A stretch of DNA of 64,000 bases from Candidatus Obscuribacterales bacterium (GCA_021732085.1 JAKFVQ010000003.1:79185-143184); one strand, 5' to 3'. Shown: positions 18,731-28,371, counted from the first letter of the stretch. Notes: generated from the sequence alone by a model not told the origin. Made by a program: numbers and translations.

Positions 18731-20284
18731 ATGGTTACTGAGTTGAAAATGGTTGATGACAAGACTGAGAAATTACTCAAGAAAGAAAGCGAAATAAAGA
18801 AGGGCGGAGCGGAGAAGTATCACAAGAAGAACGCCGAAGACGGCAAGTTGTTCGCTCGTGAGCGCCTACGCCTTTTGCTTGATGCAGGTGTCGAAATTGA
18901 AGATGGTTTGCACGCAAACTGCCGTGAAGCCGATCTGCCTGCAGATGGCGTTGTCACCGGTGTCGGCAAGGTTAATGGGCGCACGATTTGCTTTATGGCA
19001 AACGACTCAACTGTTAAAGCTGGCTCCTGGGGCTGGCGGACTGTAGAAAAGATTATCCGCATTCAAGAAACGGCTATGAAGATGCGAGTGCCGCTGGTCT
19101 ATCTCGTGGACTCAGCAGGTGCACGCATCACTGACCAGATTGAGATGTTTCCGGGACGCCGTGGCGCCGGTAAAATCTTCTACAACCAGGTTCAAATGTC
19201 CGGATTCGTCCCACAGATTTGCTTACTGTTCGGACCATCTGCCGCTGGCGGTGCCTACATCCCTGCATTTTGCGACATCGTCGTCATGAACGAAGGAAGA
19301 GCCTCAATGTACCTGGGCTCTCCGCGGATGGCTGAAATGGTCATTGGTGAAAAGGTCACCTTGGAAGAGATGGGTGGTGCTCGCATGCACTGTTCAGTCA
19401 GTGGATGTGGTGACATTCTCGTCAATACCGAAGAAGATGCGATCAAGCTTTGCCGCGATTACCTCGCTTTGATGCCCGAAAATTGCGAGCAACAAGCTCC
19501 TATCGTTCCAGCTAAAAAGCCTGTCGCAAGCGATAAAACAATCGAACAAATCGTTCCTGAAAAGGAAAATGTTCCATTCGATATGTACAAGGTGATCGAC
19601 CAAATCATCGACGAAGGCAGCTTCTTCGAGATTAAGAAACTGTTTGCCCCTGAGTTGATTACTGGACTTTCCCGCATCGGCGGTCGCGTGGTTGGCATTT
19701 TGGCTAATCAGCCAAAGGTCAAAGGTGGCGTTCTCTTCGGCGATTCGGCCGATAAGGGTGCGCGCTTCATGTGGTTGTGCAACGCCTTCAACATTCCATT
19801 GCTGTTCCTTGCTGATGTGCCCGGATTCATGATTGGAACTAAGGTCGAGCGCGCCGGAATTATTCGCTCCGGAGCCAAAATGATTTCGGCTGTTTCCTCA
19901 GCCGACGTTCCAAAGATTTCGGTAGTAATCCGCAAAGCCTACGGTGCTGGTTTGTACGCTATGTGCGGACCGGCGTTTGAACCGGATGCATGCCTGGCTC
20001 TGCCAACAGCCTGTATCGCCGTAATGGGTCCGGAAGCCGCTGTAAACGCCGTTTTCTACAACAAGATCATGGAAAAGCCAGAGGCTGAAAGACCTGCTTA
20101 CATTGAGCAGCTCCGAAACGAGTACAGAGAAGACGTGGACATTTCGCGTCTGGCTTCTGAACTTATCATTGATGGCATGGTTACGGGCAGTCATTTGCGA
20201 GATGAGCTGATTAATCGCTTCTCGTCGCTTGCCGACAAGAAGATCAGCATGCTCAAGAAGAAGCAAGGCGTTCTGCCTGTATAG
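18731..20284 (+). CDS. Acyl-CoA carboxylase, carboxyltransferase (beta) subunit
   Basis: 517 aa from ATG 18731 (AAGGTG 7 nt upstream; GTG 18722 is also in frame). Two crotonase-like carboxyltransferase halves: N-half with LVYLVDSAGARITDQ, PQICLLFGPSAAGGAYIPAF and MYLGSPRMAEMVIGE; C-half with GARFMWLCNAFNIPLLFLAD, PGFMIGTKVERAGIIRSGAK, and KISVVIRKAYGAGLYAMCGP. It transfers CO2 from carboxybiotin to an acyl-CoA, as in propionyl-CoA, methylcrotonyl-CoA or acetyl-CoA carboxylases of the fused type. The substrate is not decided here. The biotin carboxylase and carrier partners are not adjacent. Confidence 0.92.
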   Translation: MVTELKMVDDKTEKLLKKESEIKKGGAEKYHKKNAEDGKLFARERLRLLLDAGVEIEDGLHANCREADLPADGVVTGVGKVNGRTICFMANDSTVKAGSWGWRTVEKIIRIQETAMKMRVPLVYLVDSAGARITDQIEMFPGRRGAGKIFYNQVQMSGFVPQICLLFGPSAAGGAYIPAFCDIVVMNEGRASMYLGSPRMAEMVIGEKVTLEEMGGARMHCSVSGCGDILVNTEEDAIKLCRDYLALMPENCEQQAPIVPAKKPVASDKTIEQIVPEKENVPFDMYKVIDQIIDEGSFFEIKKLFAPELITGLSRIGGRVVGILANQPKVKGGVLFGDSADKGARFMWLCNAFNIPLLFLADVPGFMIGTKVERAGIIRSGAKMISAVSSADVPKISVVIRKAYGAGLYAMCGPAFEPDACLALPTACIAVMGPEAAVNAVFYNKIMEKPEAERPAYIEQLRNEYREDVDISRLASELIIDGMVTGSHLRDELINRFSSLADKKISMLKKKQGVLPV

Positions 20285-20827
20285 GCGATCCGTTCCTTCT
20301 GATTAGCAGGTCGGAGCCCTTAATTCCCTGCTTGTTCGAGCGGATGCTTCAAAACCGTCAGATGCTAGTCCTAGTCCATCTATATATGATGGATTGGGTC
20401 CGGCTATTCTCGTTTAGGCGTCTTGGTTTAATCGGCGCTTCAGTCTTAGTCTGGAAAGATCCTCTTTTGCTGTCAGGGATTCTCCTGACAGCTCTTGGAC
20501 AGAGTCCAGGGCGATTGTTTGGCTCAGGGTGAGGCTTCCGCTTAAGAGGACTGCTTGGGCTGAAAGGTTTTCTGGCCACATCGGCCCAGACGAGCACCGT
20601 AATTACCGTATCAAAACGCGTGAAATTCCGTTGACGGTAGTCAAGTGCGCCTTTATTATGACTTCACTGGGACGATTCCCAGGGGCGACGACGGGTATGA
20701 CTGACATTTTATGAGTTTGCCGAAGCAAATCAGGCGTTCGGCGGATGATTGTGCTGTTTACATTCCAGTCGGTTTAGATAGACTAAAACGAGCACCAAGC
20801 GCGGTGCTGGGCATCTAAGAGGTATCC
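20285..20827 (+). other. Hairpin-rich non-coding stretch, possible structured RNA
   Basis: No convincing gene. Three hairpins lie within 140 nt: CCTAGTCCATC / GATGGATTGGG (20370-20398, loop TATATAT, with G-U pairs), GCTGTCAGG / CCTGACAGC (20469-20492, 6-nt loop) and CTTGGAC / GTCCAGG (20494-20510, 3-nt loop). None is followed by a T tract. Short open frames across it have no ribosome site or recognisable protein. It could be a small RNA or a 5' leader of the next gene. Confidence 0.4.
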
Positions 20828-21688
20828 ATTATTTTTACGCTAGATGAAACTACTGCAAATGCAATGCATGTTTTTGAAGAATTCCATTCGCAAGACGTTG
20901 TATTGAAGCGCTTGAAGAAAATGAAGGAAGGGCGCAACGAGCGAGAGAAAGCCAAAGACCCCTTCAGGAAGACGATCTTAGAGCGGATTCGCGAGTTTGT
21001 AGGTGGTGCTTTCGATAACAATAAACAGCACCAAATTCGCGCACGTCTGCACTGGTTTGCTGGTTCTGAACTGCTTCAGAGCGAGCGTGTCGCTGAAATT
21101 GAAAAGGCGCACAAGATAAGCACCATGCGCAAGACCAGAGGTTATGTCGCTGAAATAGACAATACTTCTCTCAGTTATGAAACGGACGCAGGCTATGCAA
21201 CAGGCAATTACACAGAAGAATATTTGAGCCTGATGAAGGAAAATGCTCAGCTCAAGAAGATGGTTTCTAACACTGGTGCACACGCGCCTGTCGCCTTTAT
21301 TGCCGCAGATCAGGAAGCTCCGGCATCTTATTTAACTGATAGTAAGTTGAATGAGCCGATGACAAAAGCGCAGCTGAAAACAACCACTGAGTTGTTCCTG
21401 TCAGCCAGCAGATTTGCACCAGGCAAAGCCGAAATCAATACTTTCGGCGAAGAGAAGATTGAGGAAAAGGCTGCAGTCGACGCGGTTCCGTTCACAAGCA
21501 CAAAGATGTGGAAAGCCAGCGAAGAATCTAATCCTGGCGAGAAGTGGGATCCCTCAGCTATGAATTTCGCGCCGCCAAGCAAACCGACGCATGCCGACAA
21601 GGTGGGTGAAGGTCTAATAGACGAAGCGGCTAAAGTTCTTGGTTCATTGCTGACACCAGAAAATCGTCTTGCCGCAGATGGAATTTAA
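20828..21688 (+). CDS. Hypothetical protein, possibly initiated at ATT
   Basis: The first ATG in frame is 20864 (274 aa), but it has no ribosome site. AAGAGG (20817-20822) lies 5 nt before an in-frame ATT at 20828, after an upstream stop at 20816. The intervening codons (FTLDETTANA) read smoothly into MHVFEEFHSQDVV. I therefore favour an ATT start, 286 aa, as known for infC. The protein is helical and charged (LKRLKKMKEGRNEREKAKDP, HQIRARLHWFAGSELLQSER), with a coiled segment EEYLSLMKENAQLKKMV. No signal peptide, membrane segment or known domain. A 68-aa membrane protein follows 15 nt later, so the two are probably co-transcribed. Confidence 0.68.
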   Translation: MIFTLDETTANAMHVFEEFHSQDVVLKRLKKMKEGRNEREKAKDPFRKTILERIREFVGGAFDNNKQHQIRARLHWFAGSELLQSERVAEIEKAHKISTMRKTRGYVAEIDNTSLSYETDAGYATGNYTEEYLSLMKENAQLKKMVSNTGAHAPVAFIAADQEAPASYLTDSKLNEPMTKAQLKTTTELFLSASRFAPGKAEINTFGEEKIEEKAAVDAVPFTSTKMWKASEESNPGEKWDPSAMNFAPPSKPTHADKVGEGLIDEAAKVLGSLLTPENRLAADGI

Positions 21689-21703
21689 CGAGGGTCAACT
21701 GTC

Positions 21704-21910
21704 TTGAACGGAATTCCCGTACCGAAAATAACTCTCAACCACGCGGTTGCATTTCTCGGACTCGTGCTTGCTCTTTCAGTTTTCGTGCTGATGACCAAAT
21801 ATGGAATGCCCCAGAAGATTGCTTTCGGTGCTGCCATTCTTTCAGTGCTTGTTGTGTCGATTTTTTGGACATCGGTCAACCTGGCGGATGAAGACGAGTC
21901 TGACTACTAA
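21704..21910 (+). CDS. Small two-helix membrane protein
   Basis: 68 aa, TTG start with GAGGGT 8 nt upstream. Two membrane helices (AVAFLGLVLALSVFVLM and IAFGAAILSVLVVSIFW) with a short positively charged loop (TKYGMPQK), and an acidic tail ADEDESDY. No named family recognised. It follows the hypothetical protein by 15 nt and is followed by a strong terminator, so the two form one unit. Confidence 0.7.
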   Translation: MNGIPVPKITLNHAVAFLGLVLALSVFVLMTKYGMPQKIAFGAAILSVLVVSIFWTSVNLADEDESDY

Positions 21911-21938
21911 GCATCAATAACAAGAAATCAGTTAATCA

Positions 21939-21974
21939 AAGAAGCGAGTCAGATTTTTGACTCGCTTCTTATTT
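21939..21974 (+). terminator. Strong intrinsic terminator
   Basis: AAGAAGCGAGTCA (21939-21951) pairs with TGACTCGCTTCTT (21958-21970) around a 6-nt loop; ATTTAG follows. A 12-bp tandem duplication (ATTTAGTGCTGT twice, 21971-21994) lies directly after. Confidence 0.85.
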
Positions 21975-22203
21975 AGTGCTGTATTTAGTGCTGTATGTGG
22001 TGGCGGAGTAGGTACACAATGTTTTTACGAGACCTCGAAAAAGGATCTTTTTTGCGCCTTTGCAACCCCTCAAAATGACAAAGAAAATCCCGGAAACGCC
22101 CAAGTTATGTCATATCGTCGTGGATGTCAAGACGTACGTTTTTCGATCGTATTTCTAGGGACCGCTTAAGGGTCCACCAGTAGCTGCTGCGAAGAGTCAG
22201 TAT

Positions 22204-23019
22204 TTATGTGAAACGGGCTCCTGCAAGGGCATCACCGCAATCAATTGTTGCCGGATCTGGCATCAATTCGAACATGCGAACTAACATTTTCTGCAGTTTT
22301 GTGAGGTTGTCTCCGAACACTTTAACAACTTCGGCATGGGAAACTGGCTCAACGTCTCCAACTAAGCCGGAATCATAGTCTGTAATCAAAGCGATATTGA
22401 CGACGCCCATATTTAGTTCGCGGCAAAGGTGCGCTTCGGGATATTGGGTCATGTTGATCACTTCCCAGCCCATTGAAGTAAACCATCTGGATTCGGCTTT
22501 TGATGAGAATCTCGGACCCTGGATAACTACAACAGTTCCCTTCTCGTGGACCTTGATGCCGCAATCCTTAGCCGCTTTGATGGCAAACTCTCTAAGTTTT
22601 GCGCAGTAAGGATCGGCTGCCGATACGTGAGTCGAAATAGGTCCGTCATAAAACGTGTCAATGCGTCCACTTGTTCTATCGACGTATTGGTCGCAAACAA
22701 CGAAGTCGCCCGGAGCAACATGCTTTTGCAGACTGCCGGCAGCGCATGGCGAAATGATTTGTTTGACACCTAAAGATTTCATCGCCCACACGTTTGCTCT
22801 GAAGTTGATCTTGTGCGGCGGATATTGGTGATGAGCACCATGTCTTGGAAGGAATGCGACTCTCTTTCCTCCGAGTTCTCCGAGCATAAGTTTATCGCTA
22901 GGCGCTCCATACGGAGTTTCGACGACCCGCTCTTCTGCTTTCTCGAGCAATTTGTAAAAGCCCGAGCCACCAAAAACGCCAATATCTGCAGCTGCTTTCT
23001 CCACCTGTTCTAACTCCAT
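22204..23019 (-). CDS. mtnP: S-methyl-5'-thioadenosine phosphorylase
   Basis: 271 aa from ATG 23019 (GGAA upstream; the frame is open further to 23136 but homology begins at ADIGVFGGSGFY). Cleaves methylthioadenosine with phosphate to adenine and methylthioribose-1-phosphate in methionine salvage. Family features: phosphate-binding IGVFGGSGFYKLL, PYGAPSD, FLPRHGAHHQYPPHKINFRA, SPCAAGSLQ, VVIQGPRFSSKAESRWF, INMTQYPEAHLCRELNM and ITDYDSG. The SxxAE and TDYD motifs favour MTA phosphorylase over purine nucleoside phosphorylase. Cytoplasmic; no other methionine-salvage gene is nearby. Confidence 0.94.
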   Translation of the reverse strand: MELEQVEKAAADIGVFGGSGFYKLLEKAEERVVETPYGAPSDKLMLGELGGKRVAFLPRHGAHHQYPPHKINFRANVWAMKSLGVKQIISPCAAGSLQKHVAPGDFVVCDQYVDRTSGRIDTFYDGPISTHVSAADPYCAKLREFAIKAAKDCGIKVHEKGTVVVIQGPRFSSKAESRWFTSMGWEVINMTQYPEAHLCRELNMGVVNIALITDYDSGLVGDVEPVSHAEVVKVFGDNLTKLQKMLVRMFELMPDPATIDCGDALAGARFT

Positions 23020-23237
23020 GGATATTCCAGTAAAAACCCTACTACACAGTGATCTGAGCGGGGCTAAGCTATAGTAACACCCTGAAAACCTGAGAAAATC
23101 TAGGCTCTGTCTAAACCGGGTGCTCAGTGGGTACATAGAATGTGGCTTTTCGCCGTCGGGAAGTCAGGCGAAGAAAGTTCTTATCCTGATCAGATGTCTT
23201 GAAAAGCCTACAGTAACTGTCCGGGACAAACGCGAAT

Positions 23238-24623
23238 ATGTCGAAAAACCTTTGCTGGAAAGCAATTTTAAGCCTGCCGATACTACTATCATTCACTTTG
23301 GGCGGGGCCACCTTACTAACAAACGCGAGAGAAACAACGATTGCCCAAGGGCATGGCGTTGTTTCAGGACGTTATCTTGCACAGCATTCAGCTTCAACAG
23401 TTAATCCACAGCGAATCTACAACAGAGTTTGGGAGATTATCAAAGAAGAGTATTACGACCAGGATTACAACCACCAGGATTGGGATCGTTGGAAAAAACG
23501 TTACGACGGTAAGTTGAAAACGCTCGATGACTCCCACAAAGCTGTCGAGACGATGCTCGCTAGTCTGGGAGATCGTTACACCCGTTTCCTCGATCGCGAC
23601 GCGTTTGACGACGAGAAAGCCCAGATTGATGCTCGTTTATGCGGTGTCGGTATCCAGATCGGTATGGACAAGAGCCAGCGAATTATTGTTATTGCTCCGA
23701 TCGATGATACACCAGCTTCGCATGCAGGAGTTTTGCCCGGCGATGAAATCGCAGAGGTTGACGGCAAGAGTACAAAAGGCATGTCCGTTGACGAGGCGGC
23801 CAAAATTATCAAAGGGCCGAAAGCCACCGAAGTAGAGTTGACCTTGGTCCGCAAAACAGAGAAAGTCAAATTGAAAATGGTGCGTGACGAGATTCACATC
23901 AATTCGATTCCGACCGCAAAAATGCTCGATTCTGATATCGGATACATTAGGTTGACCAGCTTCATTTCTCACGATGCTAACAAAGAAATGCAGCAAGCGC
24001 TGAACAATCTTTCCGGTGCCAAAGGCATTATTCTCGACTTACGCGATAATCCTGGCGGTTTGCTCACTAACGCTATCGAGATTTCAAATATGTTCCTCGA
24101 TTCGCGTAGTAACATCGTTTCCACTGTTGATAAAGATGGATACAAAACACCGGCAATGTCAGATGGCAAACCGGTTACCCATCAAGCTCTCATCGTTTTG
24201 ATCAACAGAGGCAGCGCCAGTGCATCGGAAATTGCCAGCGGTGCCCTCAAAGATAATGGTCGTGCCACACTGATTGGGCAGAAGAGCTTCGGAAAAGGAT
24301 TGGTACAGGGCATTACGCGCCTGGAAGATGGAAGCGGTGTCAATTATACGATTGCTCGATATCTCACTCCCAGCGACACCGACATACACAACAAGGGAAT
24401 TTCTCCCGACGTACTTGTCGATTTAAGTTCGAAGGACTACGAGGAAGGGAAGGGTCCATGGTGGCTTGATCCCGATGGTCCTTCCGCTGTTCGTAAGCCA
24501 GAGGATATGAAAGATCTTCAGTTGAAGAAAGCTGTCGATGTGATGCATCAGCAATTGGAAGAAAAGAAAGTCGCTTTGGGCAAGGCCCAGAGCACTAATA
24601 CATCCCCGACTCTAGGGAACTGA
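23238..24623 (+). CDS. S41 C-terminal processing peptidase (CtpA-like), second copy
   Basis: 461 aa with an N-terminal signal segment (WKAILSLPILLSFTLGGATL). PDZ domain: GVGIQIGMDKSQRIIVIAPI and HAGVLPGDEIAEVDG. Protease core: IILDLRDNPGGLLTNAIEIS, catalytic Ser in GSASASEIASGALKD (S328), Lys in SFGKGLVQG (K353). Compared with the 8058 paralogue it has an extra C-terminal tail (about 400-461) ending in a helix that may contact the PDZ domain. It is divergent from mtnP with about 220 bp between. It ends in TGA, which matters for the argument that TGA is a stop in this genome. Confidence 0.93.
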   Translation: MSKNLCWKAILSLPILLSFTLGGATLLTNARETTIAQGHGVVSGRYLAQHSASTVNPQRIYNRVWEIIKEEYYDQDYNHQDWDRWKKRYDGKLKTLDDSHKAVETMLASLGDRYTRFLDRDAFDDEKAQIDARLCGVGIQIGMDKSQRIIVIAPIDDTPASHAGVLPGDEIAEVDGKSTKGMSVDEAAKIIKGPKATEVELTLVRKTEKVKLKMVRDEIHINSIPTAKMLDSDIGYIRLTSFISHDANKEMQQALNNLSGAKGIILDLRDNPGGLLTNAIEISNMFLDSRSNIVSTVDKDGYKTPAMSDGKPVTHQALIVLINRGSASASEIASGALKDNGRATLIGQKSFGKGLVQGITRLEDGSGVNYTIARYLTPSDTDIHNKGISPDVLVDLSSKDYEEGKGPWWLDPDGPSAVRKPEDMKDLQLKKAVDVMHQQLEEKKVALGKAQSTNTSPTLGN

Positions 24624-25022
24624 TTTTTCTGCTGAGCCTGTTTAAGGAGCACCGAATCCTGTCTGCACGTTGCTCGCAGACGCAAGCGCAGGCATGCTGT
24701 CGGCTTCAATTGCTGCTTCCAGTAATTCTGGGTGAAGGTTACGTTCGGGCTCCGACTGCTGAGAGCGCTGTTGTCTTGGTCAGAGTATGTAAAAACTGGC
24801 TGATAAATCGCGTGCTTGGGCAAATGGAAGTCATTTCTTTCACGAACATTTCAAGCTGATTTCGCCGTAATTTATCGCCTACAAAATTGAGAAAACTCGT
24901 TCATATTCAGGAAATCACAGCTTTTGAATGGGATTGACTGGGTTGCAGCTGGGCACAATAGATCTGGCGGCTCCTAATTGTTGGAGCTTATATAGCCAAG
25001 CGGGGGGCAGAGGGATTTATAG
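24624..25022. other. Intergenic, no gene seen
   Basis: About 400 bp between the S41 peptidase and the large TPR gene. Short frames on both strands lack ribosome sites and recognisable protein. AT-rich towards 24840-24930, which could hold the promoter of the TPR gene; GGGGGGCAGAGGG just before 25023 supplies its ribosome site. Confidence 0.5.
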
Positions 25023-28000
25023 ATGTCTCAGATTTTGATCGAGAGTCAGCAGAAAGAAGCTGCGTTGGTGTCGGAGAATGGCGACGGCAAGACCAGCCTG
25101 ATGAACTTGCAAAAGGAAATTGCAGAGCAATATCTTGCGTTAAAGAATTTGCAAGTGGAGGTTCTTCAGCAGCTTGTTGCGATGAAGCAGCTGATGGAGC
25201 AAAACAATAAGTTTGCCGAATTGCAAGTTGCAGCACAATTGATACCGCTGGCGGGGTCAAACCCGCAGGCTGAACAGAAGTTTCAGCAAGTCCTCTCCGT
25301 CATTCGTGATAAAGATACCTTCAAAGGAATTCTCGATTTAATCAATGACCCGAGCCTTGGGGGTGCCAATGCTTCGGCGGCAGCAGCTGTTCAAGCACCA
25401 GTCGCTGATGCTGACCGCAGCAAGGGTATTGAAGATCTTCTTGCCAATGAAGAAGCCGAACGCAAACGCTTGGATCGTGAAGCCGAACAAAAACGCTTAG
25501 CTAACGAAGCTGAGCAAAAGCGGCTCTCGCTCGAAACTGAATTCCGCCAAATGGCTGTCTCGGCCGAGCAAAAACGCCTGGAAGAAGAAGGCGAAAAGCA
25601 ACGATTAGCGCTTGAAACAGACCGAGCGAAAGCCCAAAGTGAAGCAGAAGAGAAAAAACTAGTAGCTGAAGCAGAGCAAAAACGATTAGCTCTTGAAGAA
25701 GAACAAAAGCTATTGCTTGAAGAAGCCCAGAAGAAGCAAGATGAGATTAAAGCAGCGCAGAAAAAGTTGCAAGATGAAGCACAACAGCAGAAACATGCAA
25801 TCGAAGAGCAACAGCGCAAACTTGCTGAGGAGGCGCGACTTGCTGCTGGACTCCAGGTAAAGCCTTCCGAAACCAAGGAAATAAATCTACTCTCTTCTGA
25901 TGCTCCCGCCCATGCCGTGCCGCCACCACTACCAGTGGCAACGAGCAGCACTGACAGCTCAGCCAGCGATCCTGTGTCCTCTCCCTCCGCGCTGAGTCCA
26001 GCTCCTTCTACTTTCAGTGATCTTTCAGTCACGCCTTCTGTGCCAGCAGCAGCGATTTCAGACTCGCTATTTGACTCTCCCTCGCTATTCGGGTCCCCGG
26101 CTCAGTCCGCTCCTTCTCCCGCGTCCAATGCCCAAGCTGCAGCTGAGGCTGCACCGGCGGCCCCATCAGCATCAGCGCCACCGGCATCAGCTCCTGCTGC
26201 TCTGGACCCATTTTCTGCGGCTGCTGCCGCCCTGGCTGCATTCGATCCTTTCGCAGCTGCCGCAGCAAAAGGTGGCGCTTCAAACGCAGTAGTTGATCCC
26301 TTCGCTCAAGCCACTGGAGCCAGTGCAATTGATGCTCTGAAGGCGATCGCCTCAGTGGTGAATCCAGTTACAGGCGTGCTCGCTGTCCCAAGTGAAGCTG
26401 CCGCACCCGCCGCGCCGACCGACGCACCACCTACTGCGCCAGGCACTCCCGCCGCCGAGCTGCCAGCGTCCACACCGCTTCAAGAGCCGGCTTCGGCAAA
26501 TTCGCTGGCTCCTGTTCCCTCTGTAGATTCAACTCCCACAGCAACTCCCGCCGCAGATCCGTTTGCAACTCTGGCACCGGCCGTGCAAACGGTTTCGCAG
26601 TCATCGGATCCATTTGCATCGGCTCCAGACCTATTCGCTAGCCCAACGCCTGCTATGCCTGTAGCAGCGGCTGACCCATTCGCCATCAGTACTGCAAGCA
26701 TAACGCCCGAGCCAGCTCTGCCGCCCGAGCCAACCCTGCCGCCCGATGCATCAGCTCCATTAGTCTCGGCAGAAGAGCTAAACAAGTTTGAGCAAGATAG
26801 AGATGAAGAAGCGATCAAGCTCCTTGAGGCAGCCGAAGCTGCTCGCCCGGCTGAAAAGCTCGATGAGGCTACAGAGAGACTTATTGCTTATCAGCAAGCT
26901 CATTCGACTGTAGAACAACCCTTCTCTGAGGTCTTCACGCAAGATGGCAATCGATTATTTGGTGAAGGCAAATACGCTGAAGCAGAAAAACACTATAGAG
27001 CAGGCTTGCCGACACTCGAAGAGGTTATTGGTCGCGATCACCTGGCTGTGGTCGAGATTCTTCATAAGCTTGCTGTTATAGCATTTAAGCGCGGCAGGTT
27101 CGGTGATGCTGAAGAAGCCTATCAGCAAGCTTTAGTTCGCAGAACCGCAGCGCTAGGAGCAAACCACCCTGACTCGGTCACGACGATGAACGACATGGGT
27201 ATCTTGTACACAGCCAAAGGAAATTATGAGGAAGCAAAGCGTGTTTTAACAGAGGCTTTGGAATTTAGACGGAACCTGCATGGCAACGACCATCGCGCAA
27301 CTGCTGAAACCTGCCACAATCTCGGTGTTCTATATATGATGCAGGGAGCAATGGGCGATGCCGGCATCATGATGGAACGTGCTTGTGAGATCCGCAAGAA
27401 GATATTCGGCGAGGATCACGTCGATGTCATCCAGAGCAAGAATGAAATGGGGCGTCTTGCTTATATGCGAGATAAACTCCCACAAGCAGAAGCTTTGCTA
27501 TCACAGGCTTTTGTCTATCGCAAAGAGAAATTCGGAGAGGAGCATCCAGACTTTGCTCAGACCTTATTGTACTGCGGTGACTACTTCAATAAGCTAGGTA
27601 AGTATCCCGAAGCTCAGCGCCTTCTCGAAAATGCTCTGAATGTGCGTAAGAAGAGTTTAGGTGAACGTCATCCGGAAACGGCCGAAGCGTTCGCGCAACT
27701 TGGCTTGATGTTCCTCAACATGGGCAAATTCGATGAAGCCAAACGCAATCTCAACCAATCACTGTACATCCGCAAGACAACGTTTGGCGAGAGTCATCAG
27801 TATACTGCCGGTTCCATGCACCATTTCGGTAAGATGTGCTTAGTTCGCAGCTTGGCTGAAGATCCGAGCTTCTTGAAAGAAGGCACCCCATTGATTGAGA
27901 AGTCCCTCAGTATCAGGAAGAAGATTCTCGGCGACCAGCATCCTGAAACTCTTGAATCGCTGCACACAATGGGTGCAATGTTCAACGCGATGGGAAGTAC

Positions 28001-28241
28001 TGCTCAAGCTGAACCACTTCTGCGTATGGCACTGGTGAAGCGCAAAGAAGTCTTCGGACCAAACCATTTGAGTGTCGCAGACTCCGATCATGAACTTGCA
28101 GTTTGCTTGGTCAAGCTCAACAGAAAGCAGGAAGCTCTGGCGCTTCTTGAAGAGGAGCTGGCTATTCGTGCCGGATTACTCGGTGCTGAGAGCCCGCTTG
28201 TTTTGCGTGCTCGGACCGAAGCTCAAAAGCTTCTTGCCTAA
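25023..28241 (+). CDS. Large coiled-coil / DPF-motif / kinesin-light-chain-type TPR protein
   Basis: 1072 aa, no signal peptide. Residues 1-75: helical N-terminus. Residues 135-285: a long charged coiled coil with repeated AEQKRL (EAEQKRLANEAEQKRLSLET ...). Residues 290-600: Pro/Ala/Ser-rich, unstructured, with six DPF(A/S) motifs. Residues 640-1072: about ten 42-residue TPRs of the kinesin-light-chain class (NHPDSVTTMNDMGILYTAKG, HRATAETCHNLGVLYMMQGA, HPETAEAFAQLGLMFLNMGK). The layout is that of a large cytoplasmic scaffold: self-association by the coil, partner binding by the TPRs. The function of the DPF linker is unknown. No operon partner is obvious. Confidence 0.9.
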   Translation: MSQILIESQQKEAALVSENGDGKTSLMNLQKEIAEQYLALKNLQVEVLQQLVAMKQLMEQNNKFAELQVAAQLIPLAGSNPQAEQKFQQVLSVIRDKDTFKGILDLINDPSLGGANASAAAAVQAPVADADRSKGIEDLLANEEAERKRLDREAEQKRLANEAEQKRLSLETEFRQMAVSAEQKRLEEEGEKQRLALETDRAKAQSEAEEKKLVAEAEQKRLALEEEQKLLLEEAQKKQDEIKAAQKKLQDEAQQQKHAIEEQQRKLAEEARLAAGLQVKPSETKEINLLSSDAPAHAVPPPLPVATSSTDSSASDPVSSPSALSPAPSTFSDLSVTPSVPAAAISDSLFDSPSLFGSPAQSAPSPASNAQAAAEAAPAAPSASAPPASAPAALDPFSAAAAALAAFDPFAAAAAKGGASNAVVDPFAQATGASAIDALKAIASVVNPVTGVLAVPSEAAAPAAPTDAPPTAPGTPAAELPASTPLQEPASANSLAPVPSVDSTPTATPAADPFATLAPAVQTVSQSSDPFASAPDLFASPTPAMPVAAADPFAISTASITPEPALPPEPTLPPDASAPLVSAEELNKFEQDRDEEAIKLLEAAEAARPAEKLDEATERLIAYQQAHSTVEQPFSEVFTQDGNRLFGEGKYAEAEKHYRAGLPTLEEVIGRDHLAVVEILHKLAVIAFKRGRFGDAEEAYQQALVRRTAALGANHPDSVTTMNDMGILYTAKGNYEEAKRVLTEALEFRRNLHGNDHRATAETCHNLGVLYMMQGAMGDAGIMMERACEIRKKIFGEDHVDVIQSKNEMGRLAYMRDKLPQAEALLSQAFVYRKEKFGEEHPDFAQTLLYCGDYFNKLGKYPEAQRLLENALNVRKKSLGERHPETAEAFAQLGLMFLNMGKFDEAKRNLNQSLYIRKTTFGESHQYTAGSMHHFGKMCLVRSLAEDPSFLKEGTPLIEKSLSIRKKILGDQHPETLESLHTMGAMFNAMGSTAQAEPLLRMALVKRKEVFGPNHLSVADSDHELAVCLVKLNRKQEALALLEEELAIRAGLLGAESPLVLRARTEAQKLLA

Positions 28242-28314
28242 TTCAAAAACAGTCCATAAGACTCGAACCGGATAATGGAGCCCCAGTACGAGAAGCGCTT
28301 CAGGCTCATGCCGC

Positions 28315-28371
28315 GCTTCGTGCTGATTTCCCGCTTCGCTTCGTGCTGAATCCCTGCTTCGCTTCGTGCTG
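28315..28371. repeat. Three copies of an 11-bp motif at 23-bp spacing
   Basis: GCTTCGTGCTG begins at 28315, 28338 and 28361, exactly 23 bp apart, with related spacer bases (TGATTTCCC, TGAATCCCT). It lies in the 160-bp gap between the TPR gene and the convergent zinc-finger gene. Not long enough for CRISPR; could be a small tandem duplication or RNA element. Confidence 0.7.
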
